A model generated the notes under the pieces. The model had not been told where the DNA came from. It did no database searches and saw only the letters and a list, made by a program, of their open reading frames with translations. A stretch of 64,000 bases of DNA, taken from Vandammella animalimorsus (GTDB lineage: Bacteria > Pseudomonadota > Gammaproteobacteria > Burkholderiales > Burkholderiaceae_C). Location of the stretch: assembly GCF_002285265.1 (NCBI RefSeq), contig NZ_NSJB01000005.1, forward strand, positions 1 through 64,000, read 5' to 3'. Below are positions 47,624 to 56,304 of this stretch, piece after piece; position 1 is the stretch's first letter; the number at the start of each line of letters is the position of its first letter. The position numbers and the translations under genes are program-made.

Positions 47624-48723
47624 AACCTTATGTTCCATCCAGTTTGCCGCTGATTGACCTTGATCTGGGGCAGCTGTTGCCCAAGATTGGTCCTGCCAAT
47701 GCGGCGCTCGCACGTTACGACGGTTTGTTGCAGTCCGTGGTCAACCCCTCCATCCTGCTGTCTCCGCTGACACAGCGTGAAGCTGTGCTTTCTTCCAAGA
47801 TCGAAGGCACTCAGGCCACCGTGGACGAGGTGCTGGAGTACGAGGCCGGTCTATCGTTTGATGCCGAGAAAACCAAAGACATTCAGGAGATCGTCAACTA
47901 TCGCAAAGCATTGGCAATGGCTGCGCAAGAGCTTGTCCATCGCCCGATCAGCCTGAGCTTGCTGCGGCAAACACATGCTGTGCTCATGGATAGTGTGCGT
48001 GGCGCCAACAAGATGCCGGGCGAGTTTCGTCGCGATCAGAATTGGATTGGCAGTGCCGGTTGTGCTGTGGAGCAAGCCACCTTCGTGCCACCTTCGCCTT
48101 TGCAGCTTCAAGATCATTTGCAGGCATGGGAAGCCTATCTGGCCGATAACGATGTGGACGTTTTGTTGCAATGTGCCGTAGTACATGCGCAGTTTGAGCT
48201 GATCCACCCCTTTAAGGACGGCAATGGTCGGATCGGGCGCCTGTTGATCCCACTGTTTCTTTTTCAAAAGCGGGCGCTGGCCAGCCCGATGTTCTATTTG
48301 TCGGAGTACTTGGAGAGCCACCGCGACCTCTACTACGCACGTTTGCAGGCCATAAGCCGCGAAGGTGACTGGACGGGCTGGATTGCATTCTTTCTGGATG
48401 CAGTGACGCAGCAGGCGCAGGAAAACAGCGCCCGAGTGAAGGCCATCATGGCTTTGTATGAAGACATGAAGCGCCGCATCGTTGACTTGACTCGCTCACA
48501 ACATGCCATTGCGGTGCTGGACACCCTGTTTGACCGTCCGATCTTTCAGGCAAGCGACTTTGCCCAACGATCAGGCATTGCCAAGCAGTCGGTTGCCCCT
48601 TTGCTGCGCACGCTGCGAGAAGCGGGCATTCTGCAAGTGCTGCGCGAGGCCAGCGGGCGTCGCTCAGCCGTTTTGGCCTTTGGCGAGTTGCTCAATTGCG
48701 CCGAAGGTCGAAAACTGCTTTGA
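47620..48723 (+). CDS. Fic-domain protein with intramolecular inhibitory helix
   Basis: Fic proteins usually transfer AMP from ATP onto a target protein. The 367 residues have the catalytic HPFKDGNGRIGR motif at about 196-207, and near the N-terminus SSKIEGTQ (about 57-64), matching the (S/T)xxxE(G/N) inhibitory helix, so this looks like a self-inhibited class II Fic. The C-terminal 90 residues (AIAVLDTLFDRPIFQASDFAQRS) form a winged helix. The start overlaps the hsdS stop by ATGA, so Fic is translated with the restriction system. A regulatory role, for example controlling the hsd genes, is inferred only from this placement. Confidence 0.9.
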   Translation: MKPYVPSSLPLIDLDLGQLLPKIGPANAALARYDGLLQSVVNPSILLSPLTQREAVLSSKIEGTQATVDEVLEYEAGLSFDAEKTKDIQEIVNYRKALAMAAQELVHRPISLSLLRQTHAVLMDSVRGANKMPGEFRRDQNWIGSAGCAVEQATFVPPSPLQLQDHLQAWEAYLADNDVDVLLQCAVVHAQFELIHPFKDGNGRIGRLLIPLFLFQKRALASPMFYLSEYLESHRDLYYARLQAISREGDWTGWIAFFLDAVTQQAQENSARVKAIMALYEDMKRRIVDLTRSQHAIAVLDTLFDRPIFQASDFAQRSGIAKQSVAPLLRTLREAGILQVLREASGRRSAVLAFGELLNCAEGRKLL

Positions 48724-48734
48724 GTCTCGTGCGG

Positions 48735-48798
48735 CATACACAAACAAATTTGCGTCCGAAAGAATCAGGGTTTCGGGACACAAATCTCTTTGTGTATG
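48735..48798. repeat. inverted repeats with ACACAAA core downstream of fic
   Basis: CATACACAAA (48735-48744) and TTTGTGTATG (48789-48798) are a perfect ten-base inverted pair 44 bp apart. The second arm also pairs locally with ACACAAA (48778-48784) around a TCTC loop. A further ACACAAA-like copy follows at about 48809. It lies 11 bp past the fic stop; a terminator or a multi-site operator could look like this. Confidence 0.6.
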
Positions 48799-48843
48799 AC
48801 ACGCCAGACACAAAGCAAGCAGTCGCACCCAGCCCAGCTTGGG

Positions 48844-48953
48844 TTTACTTGATGGGTACTTGATGGAACCGGCCTGCTCAAGCTTTCTTTTGTCTCAGTC
48901 CGTTTTAAATCAAATATTTGCAAAGCATTCTTTTACTTGATGGGTACTTGATG
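48844..48953 (+). repeat. two 22-bp direct repeats, each a double TACTTGATG, ending in the hsdM start codon
   Basis: TTTACTTGATGGGTACTTGATG occurs at 48844-48865 and 48932-48953, 88 bp apart, so TACTTGATG is present four times at 11-bp spacing within pairs. The last ATG of copy two is the hsdM start. Each copy also contains ATG GGT ACT TGA, a three-codon frame whose stop overlaps the next ATG (TGATG). From the last ATG of copy one a 25-codon frame reads to a stop in copy two (48863-48940). A clear Shine-Dalgarno is missing. Confidence 0.7.
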
Positions 48954-50432
48954 AACACCTCCACCCTCGTCCAAAAAGTCTGGAACTTCTGCCACACCCT
49001 GCGCGATGACGGCGTGGGCTATGGCGACTATCTGGAGCAGCTCACCTATCTGCTCTTTTTGAAGCTGGCGCATGAGTACGCGCAGGCACCGTACAACCGC
49101 GACACGCGCATCCCCAAGGGCTACGACTGGCCTAGCCTCAGAGCCAAGGTGGGCGAGCCGCTGGAGGCGCACTATCTGGCGGTGTTGCAGCGGCTGGCGC
49201 AGGAAGGGGGCATGTTGGGTGCCATCTTCTTCAAGGCGCAGAACAAGATTCAGGACCCGGCCAAGCTCTCGCGCCTGGTGCAGATGATCGACGCCGAAAG
49301 CTGGATCAGCCTGGATGCCGACACCAAGGGCGATCTATACGAGGGTCTGCTGCAAAAGAACGCCGAAGACACCAAGAGCGGCGCGGGGCAGTACTTCACT
49401 CCACGCGCCTTGATCGAAGCCATGGTGGCCTGCGTGCGCCCCGAGCCGATGAAGACCATTGCCGACCCGGCCTGCGGCACAGGCGGTTTCTTTCTGGGCG
49501 CCTATAGCTGGCTGACGCGCCCCGGCGCGCGGCTGAACAAGCGACAAAAGGAGTTCCTGCGCGATGAGACCTTTTACGGCAACGAGATCGTGCCGGGCAC
49601 CCGCCGCCTGTGCCTGATGAATTTGTTTTTGCACAACATCGGCGAACTGGACGGCGAGCCTGCGGTGGAGCGCTCCGACGCGCTGATTGCCGAGCCGCGC
49701 GTCAAGGTCGATTACGTGCTGGCCAATCCGCCCTTTGGCAAGAAAAGCAGCATGACCATCACCAATGCCGAGGGCGAGGAAGACCGCGAGGCGCTGACCT
49801 ACGAACGCCAGGACTTCTGGGAAACCACCTCCAACAAGCAGCTCAACTTCTTGCAACACATCGTCAACTTGCTGAAAGTCGACGGCCAGGCCGCCGTGGT
49901 GCTGCCGGACAACGTGCTGTTTGAAGGCGGCGCGGGCGAGCGCATCCGCCGCAAGCTGCTGCAAACCTGCGATGTGCACACCATCCTGCGCCTGCCTACC
50001 GGCATCTTCTACGCGCAAGGGGTCAAGGCCAATGTGCTGTTCTTCGACAACGCGCCCAAGGATGGCCGCATCCATACCCGGGGCGTATGGTTTTATGACC
50101 TGCGCACCAACCAGCACTTCACCCTGAAAACCCGCCCGCTGAAACTGGATGATTTGCAGGACTTCATCGCCTGTTATCACCCGGAAAACCGCCACGAACG
50201 TAAAGAAACCGAGCGCTTCAAATACTTCAGCTACGACGAGTTGATGGCGCGCGACAAGGCCAGCCTGGATATCTTCTGGTTGAAAGACGACAGCCTGGAC
50301 AAACTGGACGACCTGCCGCCACCGGAGGTGCTGCAACAGGAGATCATCGAGCACCTGGAAGCGGCGCTGGCGGCATTCCGGGATGTGGCGAACGGCCTGC
50401 AGAGCGCCTGCCAGGGGGTAGCGCTTGCCTGA
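48951..50432 (+). CDS. hsdM: type I restriction-modification DNA methyltransferase subunit
   Basis: HsdM methylates adenine in the recognition site and, with HsdS, forms the methyltransferase core. The 493 residues start with a HsdM N-terminal helix bundle (MNTSTLVQKVWNFCHTLRDDG), then the SAM-binding motif DPACGTGGFF at about 173-182 and the catalytic NPPF at about 259-262. The C-terminus (EIIEHLEAALAAFRDV) is helical. The first ATG of the frame is at 48918, but MNTSTL at 48951 matches the family. It lies last in hsdR-hsdS-fic-hsdM, an unusual order, 227 bp after fic, with its own upstream repeats and probably its own promoter. Confidence 0.95.
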   Translation: MNTSTLVQKVWNFCHTLRDDGVGYGDYLEQLTYLLFLKLAHEYAQAPYNRDTRIPKGYDWPSLRAKVGEPLEAHYLAVLQRLAQEGGMLGAIFFKAQNKIQDPAKLSRLVQMIDAESWISLDADTKGDLYEGLLQKNAEDTKSGAGQYFTPRALIEAMVACVRPEPMKTIADPACGTGGFFLGAYSWLTRPGARLNKRQKEFLRDETFYGNEIVPGTRRLCLMNLFLHNIGELDGEPAVERSDALIAEPRVKVDYVLANPPFGKKSSMTITNAEGEEDREALTYERQDFWETTSNKQLNFLQHIVNLLKVDGQAAVVLPDNVLFEGGAGERIRRKLLQTCDVHTILRLPTGIFYAQGVKANVLFFDNAPKDGRIHTRGVWFYDLRTNQHFTLKTRPLKLDDLQDFIACYHPENRHERKETERFKYFSYDELMARDKASLDIFWLKDDSLDKLDDLPPPEVLQQEIIEHLEAALAAFRDVANGLQSACQGVALA

Positions 50433-50463
50433 CGGCATTCACCGCCCGGCCTGCACATACAAG

Positions 50464-50489
50464 GGGCGCTGACTGGCTTCGCAGCGCCC
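50464..50489. terminator. hairpin between convergent hsdM and betT-like genes
   Basis: GGGCGCTG and CAGCGCCC form an eight-base stem with a ten-base loop. No T run follows. Its position between two convergent genes suits a bidirectional end. Confidence 0.5.
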
Positions 50490-50538
50490 AAGCAGCGTGG
50501 CAGCGTGAACAAAGCCCGGTGGGCGGCGCTATGCCTCT

Positions 50539-52548
50539 TCAGCGCAGGCTGTGCAGCAGGTGCATGTGCTTGTGGTACTGGTCGATGATGTCGTTGATCA
50601 CGCCGTCCTTGCTCCAGCCCATGATGTCGTAATCCTGCCCGCCCTGGGCCAGATGCACCTCGGCGCGGTAGTACTGCGGCGCATCGGCGGCGGCCGGGCT
50701 GGCATCGCCCTGCACGAAGGCCGGCTGCGCGTGAGCGGTGGCGACGACGCGGTAGGTGAAGTCGATCTCGCTGCCGTGGTTGGTGGTCAGCAGCACCTGG
50801 CCGGGCGCGGGTTGGCTGACCTGCGCCTGCACGCCCAGGGCGCCCAGCTCCTCAGCCACTTCGCGGCAGGCCTCGGCCACCGTGCCGTCGACGAAGCGGT
50901 GCACGGCCTTCTGGTCAGGAAAGTCCATGATGACGTGCAGGCGCTCGCGCCAGGCGCCGCGCGCGCGCATCATGGGCGCGGCGGTGGGCGCGGCCAGTTG
51001 CTGCACGAGCTGCTTTTGCATGTCCACGCGCAGCGCCTTGAACAGGCCGTACATGGCCACCATCAGCACGGTGACGAAGGGCAGGGCGCTGGCGATGGCC
51101 ATGGTCTGCAAGGCGCCCAGGCCGCCGGCCAGCAGCAGCACGATGGCCACCACGCCCGAGCCGATGGCCCAGTACAGGCGGTAGCCCAGATGGTCACTGG
51201 TCTTGCCGTGGGCACACAGCATGTCCATCACCAGCGCGCCGGAGTCGGCCGAGGTGACGAAGAACACCACCACCATGAACAGCGCCACGTAGATGAACAG
51301 GCTGGAAAACGGCAGCCGCTCCAGAAAGGAAAACAGCGCCAGCGACACGTCCTGCGAGACGATCTGGCCCAGCTCGGCCATGCCCTGGTTGAGGATCATG
51401 TCGATGGCCGAGTTGCCAAAGAAGCTCATCCACATGAAGGTAAAGCCCGTGGGCACCAGCAGCACGCCGATGACGAACTCGCGGATGGTGCGCCCGCGCG
51501 AGACGCGCGCGATGAACAGGCCCACGAAGGGCGCCCAGCTCAGCCACCAGCCCCAGTAGAGGATGGTCCAGCCGCCGATCCAGTCGGTCTTCTGGTAGGC
51601 GAACAGGTTGAAGGTCATGTTCACGATGTTGGAGGCGTAGTAGCCCACGTTCTGCACCAGCGCCTGCAGCAGCAGCACGGTGGAGCCGGCCAGCAGCACG
51701 AACAGCAGCAGCAGCGCCGCCAGCCCGAGGTTGAGCTCCGAGAGCAGCTTCACCCCGCGATCCAGGCCCGTGGCCACCGACACCGTGGCCAGCGCGGTGA
51801 TGGCCACGATCAGCACGATCTGCGTGGTCACCGACACCGGGATCGAAGGGAAGACGTGGTTCAGCCCGGCATTGACCTGCAGCACGCCATAGCCCAGCGA
51901 GGTGGCCACGCCAAAGAGCGTGCCGACCACGGCGAACACGTCCACCGCGTGGCCGATGGGGCCATTGATCTTGTCGCCAATCAGCGGATAGAGGGCCGAG
52001 CGCAGCGTCAGCGGCAGGCCGTGGCGGTAGCTGAAGAAGGCCAGCACCAGCGCCACGATGGCGTAGATGGCCCAGGCATGCACGCCCCAGTGGAAGAAGG
52101 TCAGGCGCATGGCCTCGCGCGCGGCCTGCACCGTGCCGCCCTCGCCCAGCGGCGGGGCCAGAAAGTGCATCACCGGCTCGGCCACGCCGAAGAACATCAG
52201 GCCAATGCCCATGCCGGCGGAAAACAGCATCGCAAACCACGAGGCGTTGCTGTAATCGGGCTTGGCGTGGTCAGGCCCCAGGCGGATGCTGCCGTAGCGC
52301 GAGGCGCCCAGGTAAATGACGGCCAGCAAGATGATGGCCACCGTCAGCACGTAATACCAGCTGCCATTGGCAACGATGGCCGCCTGCACCGCCTTGAAGG
52401 CCTGGTCGGCCGCCTGCGGCGCGATGGTGGCAAAAGCGATGATGGAGACGATGATGGCCGAGGCCGTGTAGAACACGGGCCGGTTGATGCCGCTGCCGCC
52501 GCGGGCGGCAACTGACTGGGCGGGGGAAGGCGAGGCGGGATGGCTCAA
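50539..52548 (-). CDS. BCCT-family glycine-betaine/choline transporter (BetT-like)
   Basis: A secondary transporter of quaternary ammonium compounds such as choline or glycine betaine. The 669 residues have 12 hydrophobic segments, a glycine-rich GMGIGLMFFGVAEPV stretch in the TM3 region and WTILYWGWWLSWAPFVGLF, the aromatic-rich TM8 substrate region. The C-terminal cytoplasmic domain of about 150 residues is BetT-like in length. No ATG fits the N-terminus well; TTG at 52548 (reading LSHPASPSP) follows an AAAGGAA ribosome site and is preferred, with ATG at 52596 an alternative. The gene has no betaine-synthesis neighbours. Confidence 0.85.
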   Translation of the reverse strand: MSHPASPSPAQSVAARGGSGINRPVFYTASAIIVSIIAFATIAPQAADQAFKAVQAAIVANGSWYYVLTVAIILLAVIYLGASRYGSIRLGPDHAKPDYSNASWFAMLFSAGMGIGLMFFGVAEPVMHFLAPPLGEGGTVQAAREAMRLTFFHWGVHAWAIYAIVALVLAFFSYRHGLPLTLRSALYPLIGDKINGPIGHAVDVFAVVGTLFGVATSLGYGVLQVNAGLNHVFPSIPVSVTTQIVLIVAITALATVSVATGLDRGVKLLSELNLGLAALLLLFVLLAGSTVLLLQALVQNVGYYASNIVNMTFNLFAYQKTDWIGGWTILYWGWWLSWAPFVGLFIARVSRGRTIREFVIGVLLVPTGFTFMWMSFFGNSAIDMILNQGMAELGQIVSQDVSLALFSFLERLPFSSLFIYVALFMVVVFFVTSADSGALVMDMLCAHGKTSDHLGYRLYWAIGSGVVAIVLLLAGGLGALQTMAIASALPFVTVLMVAMYGLFKALRVDMQKQLVQQLAAPTAAPMMRARGAWRERLHVIMDFPDQKAVHRFVDGTVAEACREVAEELGALGVQAQVSQPAPGQVLLTTNHGSEIDFTYRVVATAHAQPAFVQGDASPAAADAPQYYRAEVHLAQGGQDYDIMGWSKDGVINDIIDQYHKHMHLLHSLR

Positions 52549-53047
52549 AAGTGCGTTCCTTTCCTGTGTGATGGGGTCCAAAGACAGGGCTGCCATGGCA
52601 AGCATGGTCTGGCCCGCCATGCACATGCGGCAGCGCAGGCCAAGGGCCATGGTTGGCAGATGGATGGATGCAGTGCAGACCTTCCCAAGAGGAATTCCAG
52701 GAAGTGCCCTGCATGAAAAGCCGCCGATGGCGGCAACAGGCGGGCGCGAGGCCTGCCTGCAAGGCCCGAGGGGCCCATGAGAAAAGGGTGTGCGGCAATG
52801 CACAACCGGCGAGCGCCATGATGGCGCGCCCTAACGTTCTATGACATGACGCTTGATGACGCTCTATGGCGCTGCATGGGGACAAGCGCCAGCGGCACTG
52901 ACACTGGCGCTGGCCCGCCCAGTGGGCGCTGCCAAGAAAAGGGCGGGCCAAGTGTACCCCGTCAACGCCAAGCTCGGGCGCTGGCGCTGATGGGCCGCTG
53001 CCGCCTCAAGGGCCTCTGCCCCCCGATGGGCAGCGTGAGCAGGTGGT
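52549..53047. other. 499-bp intergenic region between mlaB and the BCCT gene
   Basis: No gene is convincing here. On the minus strand TACACT (52951-52956) with a GG start is a probable -10 for the BCCT gene, similar to those before ypfJ and the DUF4124 gene. Short GC-rich repeats near mlaB may end the mla transcript. A series of ATGACATGACGCTTGATGACGC-type short repeats lies at about 52838-52862. Nothing else was recognised. Confidence 0.4.
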
Positions 53048-53401
53048 TCAGGGCCGTGCGTCGCCGCCGACGCCGCCCGCGGTCGCGTCGGGCGCTGCCG
53101 GGGGCAGCAGCTCTTCGATGCCGTAAACATCGGCCAGCGACAGCAAGGTGGCCGACATGCCGGCCACGCCGGCAAATTGCATGCCCTGCGCGAGGATTTC
53201 GCGGCGCAGCGCCAGCAGCGCGGCCAGGGCCGAGGAGTCGAACTGCCGCAGCGCCGAGGCATCGAGCAGCACGGCATGGCCGGCGCTGCGCGCGGCCTGC
53301 AGCTGCGGCTGGATGCTGCGCACCCACTGCGTCACCTCATCGCGGGTCAGGCGGGTGGGCAGTGGCACGATGGCGGGCTGGTCGGCAGGCTGCGCGGTCA
53401 T
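53048..53401 (-). CDS. mlaB: STAS-domain protein MlaB
   Basis: MlaB is the cytosolic STAS-domain subunit that stabilises the MlaF ATPase in the phospholipid-transport complex. The 117 residues show the STAS fold: LTRDEVTQWVRSIQPQLQ, VLLDASALRQFDSSALAALLAL (conserved Asp and the DSSALA turn) and GMQFAGVAGMSATLLSLADVYGIEELL. Length is near that of E. coli MlaB (97). It is the last of six mla genes here, 13 bp after the mlaC stop. Confidence 0.9.
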   Translation of the reverse strand: MTAQPADQPAIVPLPTRLTRDEVTQWVRSIQPQLQAARSAGHAVLLDASALRQFDSSALAALLALRREILAQGMQFAGVAGMSATLLSLADVYGIEELLPPAAPDATAGGVGGDARP

Positions 53402-53414
53402 GGTCGGGGCAGGT

Positions 53415-54053
53415 TCAAGAGGGTTTGCGGTTGTGGTTGCGCAGCGACTGTATCAGGCCTTCGATGCCGCCGGCGCTGATTTCCTTCTGGAACTGGCTGC
53501 GGTAGGAATCGACGATCCACGCGCCCATGACGTTGACGTTGTAGACCTTCCAGCCCATGCCCTGGCCAGGGGTCTTTTGCAGGCGGTAGTCGAGCTGGAT
53601 GGGCTGCTCGCCGCCGCGCACCTCGGAGCGCACCAGCACATCGTTGGCATCGGCCTGGGCGCGCATGGGCAGCACGACGACTTGCAGATCGCCAACCTGA
53701 TCGAGCGAGCCGGCGTAGGTGCGGATCAGCATGGCCTTGAATTCGGCGATGACCTGCTGGCGCTGCTCGGGCGTGGCATTGCGCCAGGCCGGGCCGACGG
53801 CGGCGGCGGTCATGCGCGGGAAGTTGATGTGCGGCATCACCACGCGGTCCACGGCTTCGGTGGCCGCGGCAATGTTGCCGGCCTGCACGCCGCGGTTGCT
53901 GCGGATTTCGCCCAGCACGTCCTGGGTGACTTTTTCGATCATGGCGTTGGGGGCCAGGTCCTGCGCCTGCACGGCCGCTGGCGCGGCGGCCAGCAGCGCC
54001 GCTGCGCCCAGCAGGGCCGCGCCCAGGCGACGGTAAATGGATTGCATCAGCAT
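53415..54053 (-). CDS. mlaC: periplasmic phospholipid-binding protein MlaC
   Basis: MlaC carries phospholipid across the periplasm between MlaA and MlaD. The 212 residues start with a signal peptide (MLMQSIYRRLGAALLGAAAL and following, cleavage near AVQAQ), then family segments NAMIEKVTQDVLGEIRSNRGV, AVDRVVMPHINFPRMTAAAVG, GWKVYNVNVMGAWIVDSYRSQF and GIEGLIQSL. Length matches E. coli MlaC (211). It lies between mlaA and mlaB, 60 bp after the mlaA stop. Confidence 0.95.
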   Translation of the reverse strand: MLMQSIYRRLGAALLGAAALLAAAPAAVQAQDLAPNAMIEKVTQDVLGEIRSNRGVQAGNIAAATEAVDRVVMPHINFPRMTAAAVGPAWRNATPEQRQQVIAEFKAMLIRTYAGSLDQVGDLQVVVLPMRAQADANDVLVRSEVRGGEQPIQLDYRLQKTPGQGMGWKVYNVNVMGAWIVDSYRSQFQKEISAGGIEGLIQSLRNHNRKPS

Positions 54054-54113
54054 GCGGTCATTCCTTTCTCGGTTTCAAGCGCGCCCAGGCGCGCTCGGCT
54101 GCGGCCTGCGCGC

Positions 54114-54896
54114 TCACTGCGCGGCAGGGGCGGGGGTGTCGCCGTAGTCTTCTGGCGGGATGTAGCCATCGCTGGCCTCGTCGGCGATGCGGCCATCGCT
54201 GCCAGCGGCCTGGCCACGGCGGCTGAAGTAGAAGTCGCGCACCATCAGGTAAGGATCCAGCGCGGCATCGCCCAGCGTATCGCTGGCGCGCAGCAGCCGC
54301 GCGCGCGTGTCCACGATGTCCAGCGCGCGCAGCCCGTAGCGGTGCGCGGCCGGCTTGAGCTGGCCCAGCGGATGGCCGTAGATGTCCACCGGCAGCGCGG
54401 CCGCATCGCGCAGCGACGATGCGCCCAGCAGCGGCAGCACGACGTAGGGCCCGGTGGGCACGCCCCAGTGGCCCAGCGTCAGGCCAAAGTCGCTCTTGTA
54501 GCGCTGCAGGCGCATCTCCGAGGCCACGTCCAGCAGGCCGCCCAGGCCAAAGGTGGTGTTGACGGCCACGCGAAAGAAGCTGCTCATGGCCGCCTCACCC
54601 TTGAGCTGCAGGCCGTTGTTGACGAAGGACCAGGCATCGCCCAGGTTGCCGAAGAAGTTGCCCACGCCAGTGCGCGCCGGGCCGGGCACGATCTTCTGGT
54701 AGCCGGTGGCCACGGGGCGCAGCACGGCGCGATCGAGCCCTTCGTTGAACTGGTACATGCGGCGGTTGAAACCCTCGAAGGGGTCGCGCGGGTCCTGCCC
54801 GGCGCCCTGCGAACCGGTCGTGGCGCAGCCAGCCAGCAGCGCGGCGGCCAGTGCCAGGGCCAGCGGGGTTCGGGCGCGAAGTATTGGGTTTGGCAT
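54114..54896 (-). CDS. mlaA: outer-membrane lipoprotein MlaA/VacJ
   Basis: MlaA sits in the outer membrane with porins and removes misplaced phospholipid from the outer leaflet. The 260 residues start with a lipoprotein signal (MPNPILRARTPLALALAAAL, lipobox LAGC), then DPRDPFEGFNRRMYQFNEGLDR, NFFGNLGDAWSFVNNGLQL, SDFGLTLGHWGVPTGPYVVL and VDTRARLLRASDTLG. The C-terminus after about 235 is acidic and Pro/Ala-rich. In E. coli mlaA is encoded away from the mlaFEDCB genes; here it is inside the operon between mlaD and mlaC. The start at 54896 follows AGGGGG; further in-frame ATGs upstream lie in this ribosome-site region. Confidence 0.95.
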   Translation of the reverse strand: MPNPILRARTPLALALAAALLAGCATTGSQGAGQDPRDPFEGFNRRMYQFNEGLDRAVLRPVATGYQKIVPGPARTGVGNFFGNLGDAWSFVNNGLQLKGEAAMSSFFRVAVNTTFGLGGLLDVASEMRLQRYKSDFGLTLGHWGVPTGPYVVLPLLGASSLRDAAALPVDIYGHPLGQLKPAAHRYGLRALDIVDTRARLLRASDTLGDAALDPYLMVRDFYFSRRGQAAGSDGRIADEASDGYIPPEDYGDTPAPAAQ

Positions 54897-54934
54897 GGTT
54901 CGGTGCCCCCTCATCGGGATTGCGGTGGTCGGCG

Positions 54935-55462
54935 TCACTGGCTGCCGTCAGAGCCGGCGCTGGGCGCGGGGCTGGCGGCCTGGCCGCTGCCGGCGCCGCC
55001 AGCGGGCTCGGCCGCCTTGCTGAACATGAAGGCCGAGATCAGGTTTTCCAGCACGATGGCCGACTGGGTGGCGGCGATGGTGTCGCCCTGGCGCAGGTAT
55101 TCGTCCTCGTAACCGGGCTCGATGCCGATGTACTGGTCGCCCAGCAGGCCGCTGGTGAGGATTTTGAGTGCGCTGTCGCGCGAGAATTTGTAACTTTCGT
55201 CCAATTCCAATACCACCTTGGCGCGGTAGAGCGTGTCGTCGTAGCCGATGGACAGCACCCGGCCCACGACCACGCCGCTGCTGCGCACGGCCGCGCGCGG
55301 CTTGAGCCCGCCGACGTTGTCGAAGTGCGCCTGCACCTGATAGCTGCGGCTGTGCCAGTTGATGCTCAGCAAATTGGCCGCCTGCAGCGCCAGGAACACC
55401 AGCGCCGCAAAGCCGGCCATGACGAACAGGCCGACCCAAACATCCACTTTCGATTTCTGCAT
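54935..55462 (-). CDS. mlaD: MCE-domain protein MlaD
   Basis: MlaD forms the hexameric ring of the inner-membrane complex and receives phospholipid from or passes it to MlaC. The 175 residues begin with one membrane helix (VDVWVGLFVMAGFAALVFLAL), then the MCE domain with YQVQAHFDNVGGLKPRAAV and LLGDQYIGIEPGYED, and an Ala/Gly/Pro/Ser-rich tail. E. coli MlaD has 183 residues. It is third in mlaFEDACB. Confidence 0.95.
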   Translation of the reverse strand: MQKSKVDVWVGLFVMAGFAALVFLALQAANLLSINWHSRSYQVQAHFDNVGGLKPRAAVRSSGVVVGRVLSIGYDDTLYRAKVVLELDESYKFSRDSALKILTSGLLGDQYIGIEPGYEDEYLRQGDTIAATQSAIVLENLISAFMFSKAAEPAGGAGSGQAASPAPSAGSDGSQ

Positions 55463-55506
55463 AGCTGTTGTGCTTTCCTCTCAATGCGCCGCGCAGCGGC
55501 CCGGAC

Positions 55507-56304
55507 TCAATCGGCGGGCGTGAACATCACGGCCGTGAGCAAAAAGTTCAGTGCCAGCACCGCGCCGACCGAGGCCAGCACCACGGTGCGCGTGGTGGCG
55601 CGCGAGACGCCCTCGGGCGTGGGCCGCGCGACGTAGCCTTGCAGCAGGGCCACGAAGGTCACGGCAATGCCGAACACCACGCTTTTGACCAGGCCCTGGC
55701 GCAGATCGGTGAAGACGCCGACATTGCTTTGCATCTGCCCCCAGAACGCGCCTGCGTCCACGCCCAGCATCACCACGCCGATCAGCCAGCTGCCCAGAAT
55801 GCCCACCGCGTTGAAGATGGCCACCAGCAGCGGCATGACGATGACCCCTGCCCAAAAGCGCGGCACCAGAATGCGCTGCACGGGATCGACGGCCATCATC
55901 TCCATGGCGCTGAGCTGCTCGCCCGCGCGCATCAGGCCGATCTCCGCCGTCAGCGAAGTGCCCGCGCGCCCGGCAAACAGCAGCGCCGTGACCACCGGCC
56001 CCAGCTCGCGGATCAGCGCCAGCGCCACCACCATGCCCAGGGTCTGGGCCGAGCCAAAGCTTTGCAGGATGTAGTACAGCTGCAGGCTGAGCACGCTGCC
56101 GACGAACAGGCCCGAGACGGCAATGATGGTCAGCGAGCGGTTGCCCAGGAAAAACACCTGGTCGCGCACCAGCGAAAACCGCCGCAGCGACCACAGGCCC
56201 GGCAACCACAGGCGCACGAACAGGCGCGCCGCATAGCCCCAGTTGGCCATCAGCTGGCGCACGCGCGCGCCCAGCTCGGCCGGGTGCCACCAACGCTGCA
56301 TCAT
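55507..56304 (-). CDS. mlaE: phospholipid ABC transporter permease MlaE
   Basis: MlaE is the dimeric transmembrane core. The 265 residues have five to six membrane helices and MlaE-family segments: [62 protein letters not shown] and [20 protein letters not shown]. The start overlaps the mlaF stop by four bases (ATGA). It has normal length. Confidence 0.96.
   Translation of the reverse strand: MMQRWWHPAELGARVRQLMANWGYAARLFVRLWLPGLWSLRRFSLVRDQVFFLGNRSLTIIAVSGLFVGSVLSLQLYYILQSFGSAQTLGMVVALALIRELGPVVTALLFAGRAGTSLTAEIGLMRAGEQLSAMEMMAVDPVQRILVPRFWAGVIVMPLLVAIFNAVGILGSWLIGVVMLGVDAGAFWGQMQSNVGVFTDLRQGLVKSVVFGIAVTFVALLQGYVARPTPEGVSRATTRTVVLASVGAVLALNFLLTAVMFTPAD

Noticed and set aside
47620-48723. 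Fic as the toxin of a toxin-antitoxin pair
   Set aside because: No small antitoxin gene flanks it, and the inhibitory motif is in its own N-terminus, as in class II Fic proteins.
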